Position numbers and translations under genes: made by a program. A stretch of 64,000 nt of DNA from Microbacteriaceae bacterium VKM Ac-2854 (lineage in GTDB: Bacteria; Actinomycetota; Actinomycetes; Actinomycetales; Microbacteriaceae): contig JABMLH010000003.1 in assembly GCA_013205085.1 (NCBI GenBank), positions 496,001-560,000 on the forward strand. Reading direction: 5' to 3'. Within the stretch, counting starts at the first letter, position 1, and every line of letters starts with the position of its first letter. The notes beneath the pieces were generated by a model. That model saw nothing but the letters and a program-made list of their open reading frames with translations. It did no database searches and was not told where the DNA came from. Below are positions 26,278 through 33,870 of this stretch, in pieces.

Positions 26278-27330
26278 TCACGCCCCGGCGCGGCCGCTGA
26301 ACGGCACGGGGGTCGCCGCGACGATGCGCAGGATGATCTCGGCAACGGAGTGCGCGGCGGAGACACCGGCGCGCCCCGGCAGTCGGGTCGCGGTGAGCAG
26401 TCGATGCCCGAGCACTGGTACCGCCAAGGTGTCGATGTCGTCGGGGATCACGAAGTCGCGATCGGCGATCGCGGCGAGCGCCTTGGCCGCGGCGATCAGC
26501 TGCAGGGTCGCCCGCGGGCTGGCACCCAGGCGCAGCTCCGCGTCGCGACGGGTGGCCTGCATGATCGCGACGACGTACTCCTGCACGGGCGGTGCGACGT
26601 AGACGCTCTGCACGTAGTCGATCATCCGCTCGAGTTCGTCGCGGGACACCGCCGGCCGCAGGGCCTCGAGGGGGCTGCGCGCGTCGCGCGTGCGGATCAT
26701 GGCCAGCTCGGCGCGGTCGTCGGGGTACCCCATCGACAGCCGCGCCATAAAACGGTCGCGCTGCGCCTCCGGCAGCGTGTACGTGCCCTCCATCTCCACC
26801 GGGTTCTGGGTGGCGATGACGGCGAAGGGCCGGGGCAGGAGGTGGGTGACGCCGTCGACGGAGACCTGGCGCTCCTCCATGCACTCCAGCAGGGCGGACT
26901 GCGTCTTCGGCGAGGCCCGGTTGATCTCGTCGCCGATCAGGATGTTCGCGAAGACGGGTCCGGGCTTGAACTCGAAGTCGCGCGTGGCCTGGTTGTAGAT
27001 CGAGACGCCCGTGACGTCGGAGGGCAGCAGATCCGGGGTGAACTGGATCCGCGACACGCTGCCGTCGACGGATGCGGCCAAGGCCTTCGCGAGCACGGTC
27101 TTGCCGACCCCTGGCACGTCCTCCATCAGCAGGTGGCCGCCGGCGAGGAAGACGGTCAGCGCCATCGCGACCTCGCTGTCCTTGCCGTCGATCACGCTGG
27201 TTAGGTTGCGCAGGATGGCCTCGCAGTGGGCCGAGAACTGCTCCCGGGTCATGGGCGATTCAGCCGTCGCGGTCCCCGTCGCCTCGGAGTCCGCCGATGA
27301 GTCGAGAGTGCCCTGCAATTGTCCGCTCAT
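26278..27330 (-). CDS. MoxR-family AAA+ ATPase
   Basis: The 350-residue ATPase has Walker A EDVPGVGKT (Lys77), Walker B IGDEINRASPKTQSALLE, sensor 1 IATQNPVEMEGTY and an arginine finger region PEAQRDRFM. These are MoxR hallmarks, including the QNP sequence. A 26-residue Ser/Thr/Ala/Glu-rich N-terminal extension precedes a second Met (MTREQF). AGGAGACTCC precedes the chosen ATG, supporting the longer form. It likely acts as a chaperone assembling a complex with the DUF58 and transglutaminase proteins encoded just downstream. Confidence 0.95.
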   Translation of the reverse strand: MSGQLQGTLDSSADSEATGTATAESPMTREQFSAHCEAILRNLTSVIDGKDSEVAMALTVFLAGGHLLMEDVPGVGKTVLAKALAASVDGSVSRIQFTPDLLPSDVTGVSIYNQATRDFEFKPGPVFANILIGDEINRASPKTQSALLECMEERQVSVDGVTHLLPRPFAVIATQNPVEMEGTYTLPEAQRDRFMARLSMGYPDDRAELAMIRTRDARSPLEALRPAVSRDELERMIDYVQSVYVAPPVQEYVVAIMQATRRDAELRLGASPRATLQLIAAAKALAAIADRDFVIPDDIDTLAVPVLGHRLLTATRLPGRAGVSAAHSVAEIILRIVAATPVPFSGRAGA

Positions 27331-27470
27331 GGAGTCTCCTGCCGCTCGTGCGCGTTCGCCGGCGACGACCGTTCTCGTCGTCGCGTTACCCGATTGTGAC
27401 AGGACTCTGTGTGTGCAGCCTTTATATGCTCAGACCGTTGACGCGAGCCGGGCGATCGCAACGGATTGTC

Positions 27471-27476
27471 TATGCT
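27471..27476 (+). promoter_or_regulatory. -10 box TATGCT for a leaderless rsmD transcript
   Basis: TATGCT is followed by CGGACG and the rsmD GTG at 27483. A TTGACG at 27438 is too far upstream (27-base spacing) to be its -35. The 150-base gap also carries the divergent moxR promoter, not clearly identifiable. Confidence 0.6.
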
Positions 27477-27482
27477 CGGACG

Positions 27483-28046
27483 GTGACGAGGATCATCGCC
27501 GGGTACGCCGGTTCGCTGACGCTGCGGGTGCCGAAGTCGGGTACGAGGCCCACCAGCGACCGGGTCCGCGAGGCGATCTTCTCAGCGTTGGAATCGCGCG
27601 ACGCGATCCACGGCGCGACGGTCCTCGACCTCTACGCGGGTTCGGGCGCCCTCGGGCTCGAAGCCGCCAGTCGCGGGGCGAGCGCGGTGGTGCTGGTGGA
27701 GCGCAGCGCGCAGGCGGCGACGGTGGCCAAGCGCAACGCGAGCGCGGTGACGGCGGCGGCGCGCTCGAAGGCTCCGTCGGTGACCGTGGTGACGCAGGCC
27801 GTGCGGAGCTACCTGGAGCGCGGTGGCGTGCGGGCGCACCTCGTGTTCATCGATCCGCCGTACGAGTTGAGCGAGGCCGATCTCGCCGCGGATCTGGAAC
27901 AGCTGGTACCGCTCCTCGACGCGGACGCGGTCGTGGTGGTCGAGCGCAGCTCGCGCACACCCGAGCCGAGCTGGCCGGCCGGTCTCGCCCCGGAACGGCG
28001 CAAGGACTACGGCGAGACCGTGGTGTGGTGGGCCTCGCCGGCCTGA
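27483..28046 (+). CDS. rsmD: 16S rRNA (guanine(966)-N(2))-methyltransferase RsmD
   Basis: The 187-residue protein starts MTRIIAGYAGSLTLRVPKS and has GTRPTSDRVREAIFSAL, the SAM-binding motif VLDLYAGSGALGLEAASRGA and the catalytic FIDPPYE tetrapeptide DPPY. Size and motif order are those of RsmD, which methylates G966 of 16S rRNA. The start is the GTG at 27483; a longer upstream frame is antisense to moxR and rejected. It converges with thiL, six bases apart. Confidence 0.95.
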   Translation: MTRIIAGYAGSLTLRVPKSGTRPTSDRVREAIFSALESRDAIHGATVLDLYAGSGALGLEAASRGASAVVLVERSAQAATVAKRNASAVTAAARSKAPSVTVVTQAVRSYLERGGVRAHLVFIDPPYELSEADLAADLEQLVPLLDADAVVVVERSSRTPEPSWPAGLAPERRKDYGETVVWWASPA

Positions 28047-28052
28047 ACGGGT

Positions 28053-29090
28053 TCAGCCCGCCCCGCCGTCCCAGCCCGAGTACGGGTCCCATCCCATCCG
28101 CTCGGTGAGCGCCACGCCGCCGAGGCGCACCTCCGGCTCCCCGGCGACGACCCGGCCCAGATCGGTGAAACCGTCCGGAAGCGCGGCGTCCGGGGGGAAG
28201 CACGCGAGCATCGCGTGGTCCTCTCCCCCGCCGAGCACGAAGGCCCGGGCCAGGTCGAGGTCCACTCCGTCGATCGTGGTGAGCGGACGTGCTGCCGCGT
28301 CGACCGCGGCGGGGTCGAGGTCGATCGCGACGCCGCTCGCCCGTGCCATCCGCCGCGCATCCAGCACCACGCCGTCCGAGACGTCCATCATCGCCGTGGC
28401 CCTACCGCCGGCCGAGACGCCGGCCGCGATGGGCGGCACCGGCGCCAGTTGGGCACCGAGCGCGTCCGGGTAGCGCGCGCGGAGACGCTGCGCGAGATCC
28501 GCATCCGGCTCGCCGTCCCGGCGCGCTCGGTCGAAGAGCAGCCGCAGACCGGCACCCGCGGAGCCGAGGACGCCGGCCACCGCGACCACGTCACCGGGGC
28601 GGGCGCCGGAGCGCAGCACCGGCGCACGGCCGTCGAGCGAGCCGAACGCGGTGATCGAGAGGGTCAGCGTCGCGGACGTGGACAGGTCGCCGCCCACCAC
28701 GCCGCAGCCCGGCGCCATCGCCCCACAGCCGGCCGAGAGTCCGTCCGCGATCCCCTCCAGCAGGCTGATCCGCGTGCTCGGCGGGGCGGCGATCGAGACG
28801 ACGAGCGCGGTCGGCCGCGCGCCCATGGCCGCGACGTCCGAGAGGTTCGAGGCGGCCGCCTTCCAGCCCAGATCGAACGGGGTCGACCAGGCCAGCCGGA
28901 AGTCGGGGCCGTGCACCATCATGTCCGTGGTCACCACGAACCGACCGTCGGGCGCCGACACGACGGCGGCGTCGTCGCCGGGCCCGAGCTGCGCGTTCGT
29001 CCCCGCGCTCATCCGTGGCAGGATCCGCGCCAGCACCTCGGTCTCGGCGAGTTCTGCGAGGGTCCGGTCGTCGCTGGGAGGGGGTGCCAT
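28053..29090 (-). CDS. thiL: Thiamine-phosphate kinase
   Basis: The 345-residue protein has ThiL landmarks in order: an N-terminal GPGDDAAVV, DMMVHGPDFRLAWSTPFDLG, KAAASNLSDVAAMGA, GGDLS, DVSDGVVLDARRMA and GGGEDHAML. The Asp clusters bind Mg-ATP and thiamine phosphate. It makes thiamine pyrophosphate, the last step of the pathway. The ATG lies seven bases after TACCGT, and that box overlaps the -10 box of the divergent DUF3515 gene. Confidence 0.96.
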   Translation of the reverse strand: MAPPPSDDRTLAELAETEVLARILPRMSAGTNAQLGPGDDAAVVSAPDGRFVVTTDMMVHGPDFRLAWSTPFDLGWKAAASNLSDVAAMGARPTALVVSIAAPPSTRISLLEGIADGLSAGCGAMAPGCGVVGGDLSTSATLTLSITAFGSLDGRAPVLRSGARPGDVVAVAGVLGSAGAGLRLLFDRARRDGEPDADLAQRLRARYPDALGAQLAPVPPIAAGVSAGGRATAMMDVSDGVVLDARRMARASGVAIDLDPAAVDAAARPLTTIDGVDLDLARAFVLGGGEDHAMLACFPPDAALPDGFTDLGRVVAGEPEVRLGGVALTERMGWDPYSGWDGGAG

Positions 29091-29097
29091 GCTTCAA

Positions 29098-29107
29098 ACG
29101 GTAGCCT
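29098..29107. promoter_or_regulatory. Overlapping divergent -10 boxes for thiL and the DUF3515 gene
   Basis: On the minus strand TACCGT (29103-29098) lies seven bases before the thiL ATG. On the plus strand TAGCCT (29102-29107) lies seven bases before the DUF3515 ATG. The two boxes share the TA at 29102-29103, so simultaneous initiation in both directions is not possible if both are real. Confidence 0.5.
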
Positions 29108-29114
29108 GGCGGAG

Positions 29115-29621
29115 ATGTCCAGCCGTGCCGCCCGCGCCCTTCCCGCCTTGCTCGTCGCCTCCGCTTTCCTGCTGAGCGGTTGCAGTTCGAGCGTCGCTCT
29201 GGAACCCGCCGGCGACGCCACCAGCGTCGCCTGCGCCGAGGTGAGTGTGCGGCTGCCGGATGTGGTCGCCGATCAGCCCGGGCGCGAGACGAACGCGCAG
29301 GGCACGGCCGCCTGGGGCAGCCCGGCGTCGATCATCCTGCACTGCGGTGTGACCGTCCCCGGGCCGACGACGCTGCCGTGCGTCGAGGTGAACGGAGTCG
29401 ACTGGATCCGCGACGACTCCGAGTCGGACCAGGAGATCTACACCTTCACCACGTTCGGCCGCGATCCGGCGGTGCAGTTCACGGTCGACCAGAACGTCGC
29501 GTCGGGATCCTCGGCCCTGGTGGACCTGGCGACGGCGGTCTCGATCGTGCCGGCCACCGGCCAGTGCACCGACATCTCCGATTCGCAGATCCTCGACACG
29601 ACCTCGACGCCCGCGCCGTAG
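29115..29621 (+). CDS. DUF3515 family lipoprotein
   Basis: The 168-residue protein has a lipoprotein signal ending in FLLSGC, then a small mature domain with VACAEVSVRLPDVV, RETNAQGTAAWG and ILHCGV, features of DUF3515. Several cysteines are conserved in this family and may form disulphides outside the cell. Function is unknown, but the family gene is habitually next to thiL and ddl in actinobacteria, as here. The ATG at 29115 follows TAGCCT by seven bases. It converges with ddl. Confidence 0.88.
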   Translation: MSSRAARALPALLVASAFLLSGCSSSVALEPAGDATSVACAEVSVRLPDVVADQPGRETNAQGTAAWGSPASIILHCGVTVPGPTTLPCVEVNGVDWIRDDSESDQEIYTFTTFGRDPAVQFTVDQNVASGSSALVDLATAVSIVPATGQCTDISDSQILDTTSTPAP

Positions 29622-29623
29622 CA

Positions 29624-29671
29624 GGGGTTGTCACTCCGTCTCACGCTACGGCGGGACGGAGTGACAACCCC
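29624..29671. terminator. 17-bp perfect palindrome, family A copy 2, between converging genes
   Basis: Arms 29624-29640 (GGGGTTGTCACTCCGTC) and 29655-29671 are exact complements with a 14-base loop. It starts three bases after the DUF3515 stop and ends 11 bases before the ddl stop, so it can terminate both strands. Confidence 0.8.
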
Positions 29672-29681
29672 GGGTCGAGGC

Positions 29682-30767
29682 TCAGCGCTCCAGCGCCAGC
29701 GCGATCAGTTCGTCGATCAGCTCGGGGTACGAGACGCCGCTCGCCTGCCACATCGTCGGGAACATCGAGATCGGCGTGAAGCCGGGCATCGTGTTGATCT
29801 CGTTCACCACGAAGCCGTCGGCGGTGAGAAAGAAGTCCACCCGCGCGAGCCCCTCGGCGCCGATCGCCTCGAAGGCCTGCAGGGCGAGCGAGCGCATCTG
29901 CGCGAGCTGCGCCGGGCTCAGCGTGGCCGGGCAGACCAGGTCGATGCCGGGGGCGCCGAGGTACTTGGCCTCGAAGTCGTAGAACGCGCGGCCCGACACC
30001 ACGATCTCGCCCGCCACGGAGGCGCGCGCGCGGTGTCCGTGCCGTCCGCCGAGCACCCCGATCTCGACCTCGCGGCCCACGACGCCCGCCTCGATCAGCA
30101 CCCGCGAATCCTCGCGGAAGGCCACCTCCAGTGCCGCGGCGAGGCCGTCGCGATGCTCCACCTTGCTCACACCGACGCTCGAGCCCGCGCGCGCGGGCTT
30201 CACGAACACGGGCAGCCCGAGCTCACCCACCGCCTCATAGGCGTCGTCCGGGTTCGCCCGCCACTCCGCCTCCGTCACGGTGTACCAGGGCGCGACGGCG
30301 AGGCCGGCGGCGCGCAGCACCGTCTTGGTGAAGTGCTTGTCCATGCCGAGGGAGGAGGCGAGCACGCCTGAACCCACGTACGGCAGGCCGACGAGCTCGA
30401 ACAGGCCCTGGATCGTGCCGTCCTCGCCGTACGGTCCGTGCAGGATCGGGAAGACGAGGTCGATCGGGCCGAGGGAGCGCGAGCCGCTCGCATCCGTCAC
30501 CGTCAGCTCGCGGGAGACGGCCGACTCCGGCCAGTGCACGCGCGATCCGTTGTCGAGGACTTCGGGCATCGCCGTGCGATCGAGAGCGAACTTCTCGGGG
30601 TCGTCGTCCTCCAGCACGAACGCGCCGTCGCGGGTGATGCCGACCGGGATCACGTCGTAGCGGTCACGATCGATCGCTCGGAGTACCCCCGCCGCCGTCG
30701 CGCAGCTGATCGAGTGCTCGCTTGAACGGCCTCCAAAAAGAACGGCCACTACGAGCTTGCTGGTCAT
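29682..30767 (-). CDS. ddl: D-alanine--D-alanine ligase
   Basis: The 361-residue ATP-grasp enzyme has VAVLFGGRSSEHSISCATA at the N-terminus, HGPYGEDGTIQGLFELVGLPYVGSG split over the first domain, FVKPARAGSSVGVSKV and VNEINTMPGFT near the C-terminus. These are Ddl signatures for D-Ala binding and Mg-ATP. It makes the D-Ala-D-Ala dipeptide for peptidoglycan. The ATG at 30767 has AGAGGA upstream. The first 104 bases overlap the 3' end of gpsA in another frame. Confidence 0.97.
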   Translation of the reverse strand: MTSKLVVAVLFGGRSSEHSISCATAAGVLRAIDRDRYDVIPVGITRDGAFVLEDDDPEKFALDRTAMPEVLDNGSRVHWPESAVSRELTVTDASGSRSLGPIDLVFPILHGPYGEDGTIQGLFELVGLPYVGSGVLASSLGMDKHFTKTVLRAAGLAVAPWYTVTEAEWRANPDDAYEAVGELGLPVFVKPARAGSSVGVSKVEHRDGLAAALEVAFREDSRVLIEAGVVGREVEIGVLGGRHGHRARASVAGEIVVSGRAFYDFEAKYLGAPGIDLVCPATLSPAQLAQMRSLALQAFEAIGAEGLARVDFFLTADGFVVNEINTMPGFTPISMFPTMWQASGVSYPELIDELIALALER

Positions 30768-31812
30768 CGATGTTCCTCTCGCCCTGGGGCTCGTCCGAAT
30801 CGGTCGTCAAATGCGGCGCGATGTCTTTCGGATCGAGCGTACCGGCGAGCACCTGCGACACCTGACGCACGATGGGCATGTCGACCCCGCGAGCACTCGC
30901 CAGTTCCAGCACGGGCGCGACGGAGGCGAGCCCCTCCGCGGTCTGCTGCATCGTCTTCACGACGTCCGCGAAACTGTAGCCCTGGCCGAGGAGTCGACCG
31001 GCGGTGTTGTTGCGCGAGAGAGAGGAGCTGGAGGTGGCGATCAGGTCTCCCAAGCCCGCCAGGCCCGACATCGTGACCGCCTCGCCGCCGTACGCGACCG
31101 CGAAATCCGTCATCTCGGCGAGCCCTCTGGTGATGATCGAGGCCTTGGTGTTCTCGCCGTAACCGACGCCGTCCACGATGCCGATCGCGACGGCGATCAA
31201 GTTCTTCAGCACGCCGCCGAACTCGGTGCCGATCACGTCGGTGTTCACGTAGGACCGGAAGTAGCGGTTGGTCGCCGCCAGCGCCACCTCCTGCGCCGTC
31301 TCCAGACTCACCGACGCGATCACGGCGGCGGTGGGCTGCTCCTTCGCGATCTCCAGCGCGAGGTTCGGTCCGGACGCAACGGCGATGCGCGAGGGGTCGA
31401 TCGGCAGCACCTGCGCGATCACTTCACTCATCCGCAGTCCGGTGCCCTTCTCGACGCCCTTCATCAGGCTGACGAGCACGGTGCGTTCGGTGAGGGCGGG
31501 GGCGAGTGCCTCGAGGTTCGAGCGCAGCGACTGGCTCGGAATGGATAGGTAGATGTGGTCGGCGCCCTCGAGCGCCTCCTCGATCCGGCTGGAGGCGCGG
31601 ATGTTGCGCGGCAGGTTGATGCCCGGCAGGTAGTCGCTGTTGCGCTTGGCCTCAGTGATCTCGCGTGCGAGTTCGGCACGGCGGGCCCACATCACCACAT
31701 CCGATCCGCCATCGGCGAGGATCTTGGCGAACGTGGTCCCCCAACTGCCGGCTCCGATGACCGCGACGCGACGCGGAACCGGGATGGGCGTCTTCCTGTT
31801 GCTAGGACTCAA
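30664..31812 (-). CDS. gpsA: NAD(P)H-dependent glycerol-3-phosphate dehydrogenase
   Basis: The 382-residue protein has the Rossmann motif IGAGSWGTTFAKILAD, IYLSIPSQSLRSNL, LMKGVEKGTG, GPNLALEIA and the substrate-binding NLIAVAIGIVDGVGYGENTKA. It supplies sn-glycerol-3-phosphate for the adjacent acyltransferase. The start is TTG at 31812, inside the last codons of plsC, with GAAAGG upstream. Typical GpsA is about 335-345 residues. Here a 50-residue tail rich in Asp, Gln, Arg and Gly continues into ddl and ends 104 bases inside it, an unusually long gene overlap. Confidence 0.93.
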   Translation of the reverse strand: MSPSNRKTPIPVPRRVAVIGAGSWGTTFAKILADGGSDVVMWARRAELAREITEAKRNSDYLPGINLPRNIRASSRIEEALEGADHIYLSIPSQSLRSNLEALAPALTERTVLVSLMKGVEKGTGLRMSEVIAQVLPIDPSRIAVASGPNLALEIAKEQPTAAVIASVSLETAQEVALAATNRYFRSYVNTDVIGTEFGGVLKNLIAVAIGIVDGVGYGENTKASIITRGLAEMTDFAVAYGGEAVTMSGLAGLGDLIATSSSSLSRNNTAGRLLGQGYSFADVVKTMQQTAEGLASVAPVLELASARGVDMPIVRQVSQVLAGTLDPKDIAPHLTTDSDEPQGERNIDDQQARSGRSFWRPFKRALDQLRDGGGGTPSDRS

Positions 31813-32551
31813 AGCGGCCCGTGCCTTTCTGGTTGTGCTCCGCCGGATTCCAGCGCTTGGCCGGTGCGGTCTCGCCGCGCAGTTCCTCCACCAGCACCGT
31901 GATCGCCGCCATCACCACGGCGGTGGCCTCGTTCAAGGTGGCGGAGTCGAGGCTGCGCCCGCGGAACGCCGAGAGGTCGACGGGGTCACCGATGATCACG
32001 TCGATCGTCTTGCGCGGGAAGAAGCTGATCTTCTTCGAGTATCGGGCCATCACGTGCTGCGTACCCCAGTGCGCCGCGGGGATCACCGGCAGGTCGTGCT
32101 CCAGCGCCATCCGCACCGCGCCGGTCTTGCCGCGCATCGGCCAGAGGTCCGGGTCGCGCGTGAGCGAGCCCTCCGGGTAGATGATGACCGACTGGCCCTT
32201 GTCGACCAGTTCCTTGGCCGATTTCAACGGCTGACTACCGCGCACCGAGCCGCCGCGCTCGACCGGCACCTGGCCGGAGGCGCGCAGCAGGGCACCGACG
32301 ACGGGGATCCTGAACAGGCTCGCCTTGGCCAGGAAGCGCGGCGCGCGGCCGAGCCGCCAGACCGCCATGCCCATGATCACGGGATCGATCTCGCTGTAGT
32401 GATTCGGCGCGAGCACGAAGGCTCCGGTCTGCGGAAGCTTGCGCCCGTCGCGGATGCGGATCTTCACCGCCACGTTCATCAGCGGGACGACGGCGGGGGC
32501 GAGCACCCAGAAAACAGACGGACGGCTTCGTTCGGACACGTCCCCCATCAT
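31802..32551 (-). CDS. plsC: 1-acyl-sn-glycerol-3-phosphate acyltransferase (PlsC family)
   Basis: The 249-residue protein has acyltransferase motif I NHYSEIDP (HX4D), motif III IIYPEGSLTRD and motif IV VIPAAHWG. An N-terminal hydrophobic stretch WVLAPAVVPLMNVAVK anchors it to the membrane. It forms phosphatidic acid from lysophosphatidic acid. Tandem ATGs at 32551 and 32548 are equally possible starts. It precedes gpsA, with 11 bases of overlap, giving a plsC-gpsA-ddl unit. In the usual actinobacterial order murA would abut it upstream, but here a nuclease gene intervenes. Confidence 0.9.
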   Translation of the reverse strand: MMGDVSERSRPSVFWVLAPAVVPLMNVAVKIRIRDGRKLPQTGAFVLAPNHYSEIDPVIMGMAVWRLGRAPRFLAKASLFRIPVVGALLRASGQVPVERGGSVRGSQPLKSAKELVDKGQSVIIYPEGSLTRDPDLWPMRGKTGAVRMALEHDLPVIPAAHWGTQHVMARYSKKISFFPRKTIDVIIGDPVDLSAFRGRSLDSATLNEATAVVMAAITVLVEELRGETAPAKRWNPAEHNQKGTGRFES

Positions 32552-32598
32552 GTCACCCGGTTGTGCGCGAGGTGCATGCACCCTGCTCAGGCGGCGCC

Positions 32599-32664
32599 AG
32601 GCCCGGGTTGTCACGTCTCGTCCGTCCCGGGCACTTCCGGGACGCGAAGCGACCACCCGGGCCT
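32599..32664. repeat. Palindromic element, family A copy 4, upstream of the DUF559 gene
   Basis: AGGCCCGGGTTGTC (32599-32612) and GACCACCCGGGCCT (32651-32664) pair with one mismatch. An inner stem CGTCCCGG/CCGGGACG sits between them. Unlike the other copies it lies between divergent genes. Confidence 0.75.
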
Positions 32665-32736
32665 CCGGTCCCGACGCGGAGGAGCCCCTGTGGATAACTT
32701 CGGCGAGCGGAAGGCGCTTGCGGGCAGGATGCGGGG

Positions 32737-33669
32737 ATGAGCAGGAAACCGATCCCGAAACGACTCGGCGGCGCGTTCCGGTCCGCCGACGCCGCGGCGC
32801 TCGGCGTCGGCGAGAAGCGGCTTCGCGGCGACGACCTCCTCCGGCCGCATCGCGGCCTGCGCTCCCGCCGGGAGGCGGCCGACATCGGCGAGCGGATGGC
32901 GCACCTCGCGCTGGTGATGACGCCGGAGCAGTACTTCTCGCACGACACGGCCGCGCGGATGCACGGCATCCCACTACCCGCCCGCTACCTGCGGTCCGAG
33001 AAGTTGCACGTCAGCGCGCCGCACCCGGCGCGGGCGATGCGGCGACCCGGAGTCGTCGGCCACCAGTGCAAGGACGCGAAGGTCGGCGTCGTGGACCTGC
33101 TCGGTCATCCGGTCGCGGATGCTCTGTCGACGTTGTGCGCCCTCGCCTCGCGGCTCGACGTCGACGACCTCGTCGCGGCGGGGGACGCACTTCTGCGCGA
33201 CGGAGCGTCCGACGCATTCGGTCGCCGGCGGAAGGCGATTGCTCGCGACGTACTCGCCGAGCGGCTCACCGCCTTCCGCGGACCCGGTCGCGGAAAGCTG
33301 CAGACGGCTCTCCGGCTGATGCGGAAAGGATCGGAATCCCGGATGGAGTCGTTGCTTCGACTCCTCATCATCCGCGCAGGCTTACCGGCACCGGAACTGA
33401 ACGTGGACATCTTCGACGAGGACGGCGACTTCATCGGACGAGGTGACCTGGTCTACAGGAGCGAGCGCACGATCGTCGAGTACGACGGCGGGCAGCACGG
33501 TACGGACGCGGCACAGTACGACCGCGACATCACCCGGTGGGACGCGTTCATCGACGCCGGCTGGCGGCTCGTGCGGGTGCGCAAGAAGGGCGTGTTCGTG
33601 AATCCCGAGGAGACCGTCGCCCGCATCCGCGCCAAGCTCGTCGCGGGCGGATGGACCCCGTCACCGTGA
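32737..33669 (+). CDS. DUF559 (Vsr-like) endonuclease-domain protein
   Basis: The 310-residue protein has an N-terminal region of about 200 residues and a C-terminal restriction-endonuclease-like DUF559 domain. The domain reads SESRMESLLRLLIIRAGLP, then DFIGRGDLVYR, TIVEYDGGQHG and YDRDITRWDAFIDAGWRLVRV. Glu, Asp and Glu-Tyr-Asp in this order form a Vsr/PD-(D/E)XK-like active site, so nuclease activity is plausible. The N-terminal part (YFSHDTAARMHGIPLP) resembles AbiEi-like/'endonuclease domain' proteins of actinobacteria. It is on the opposite strand inside the leuC-ddl block and is flanked by palindromes on both sides. Biological role unknown. Confidence 0.85.
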   Translation: MSRKPIPKRLGGAFRSADAAALGVGEKRLRGDDLLRPHRGLRSRREAADIGERMAHLALVMTPEQYFSHDTAARMHGIPLPARYLRSEKLHVSAPHPARAMRRPGVVGHQCKDAKVGVVDLLGHPVADALSTLCALASRLDVDDLVAAGDALLRDGASDAFGRRRKAIARDVLAERLTAFRGPGRGKLQTALRLMRKGSESRMESLLRLLIIRAGLPAPELNVDIFDEDGDFIGRGDLVYRSERTIVEYDGGQHGTDAAQYDRDITRWDAFIDAGWRLVRVRKKGVFVNPEETVARIRAKLVAGGWTPSP

Positions 33670-33698
33670 CGCGGCACGCGACCCGGAACGGACGGCGC

Positions 33699-33762
33699 GA
33701 AGCCCGGTGGTCACGTTCCGTCCCTTCCCGGCCCAAAACGGACGCAACGCGACAACCCGGGC
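33699..33762. repeat. Degenerate palindromic element, family A copy 5
   Basis: GAAGCCCGGTGGTCACGTTC begins here and GACAACCCGGGC closes it. The arms carry an indel and mismatches, so this is a decayed copy. It lies 30 bases after the DUF559 stop. Confidence 0.65.
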
Positions 33763-33779
33763 CGCCCCACGGACGCAAC

Positions 33780-33847
33780 GAAGCCCGGGTGGTCACGTAC
33801 CGTCCCGCGAGCGCGGAGAACGGACGGTATGTGACAACCCGGGCTTC
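33780..33847. repeat. Palindromic element, family A copy 6
   Basis: GAAGCCCGGGTGGTCAC (33780-33796) pairs with GTGACAACCCGGGCTTC (33831-33847) with one mismatch, and an inner stem TACCGTCC/GGACGGTA continues the pairing. It lies 24 bases beyond the murA stop and could terminate murA. Confidence 0.8.
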
Positions 33848-33870
33848 ACGCGCGCGGGAGCCGGGAGACC

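Noticed and set aside
27438-27443. TTGACG as -35 of rsmD
   Set aside because: Spacing to the TATGCT box is 27 bases, too long for a sigma-70-type promoter.
33661-33870. A transposase gene associated with the palindromes
   Set aside because: No frame in this region or around the DUF559 gene encodes a transposase or Y1-type (RAYT) motif such as HxH with a catalytic Tyr.
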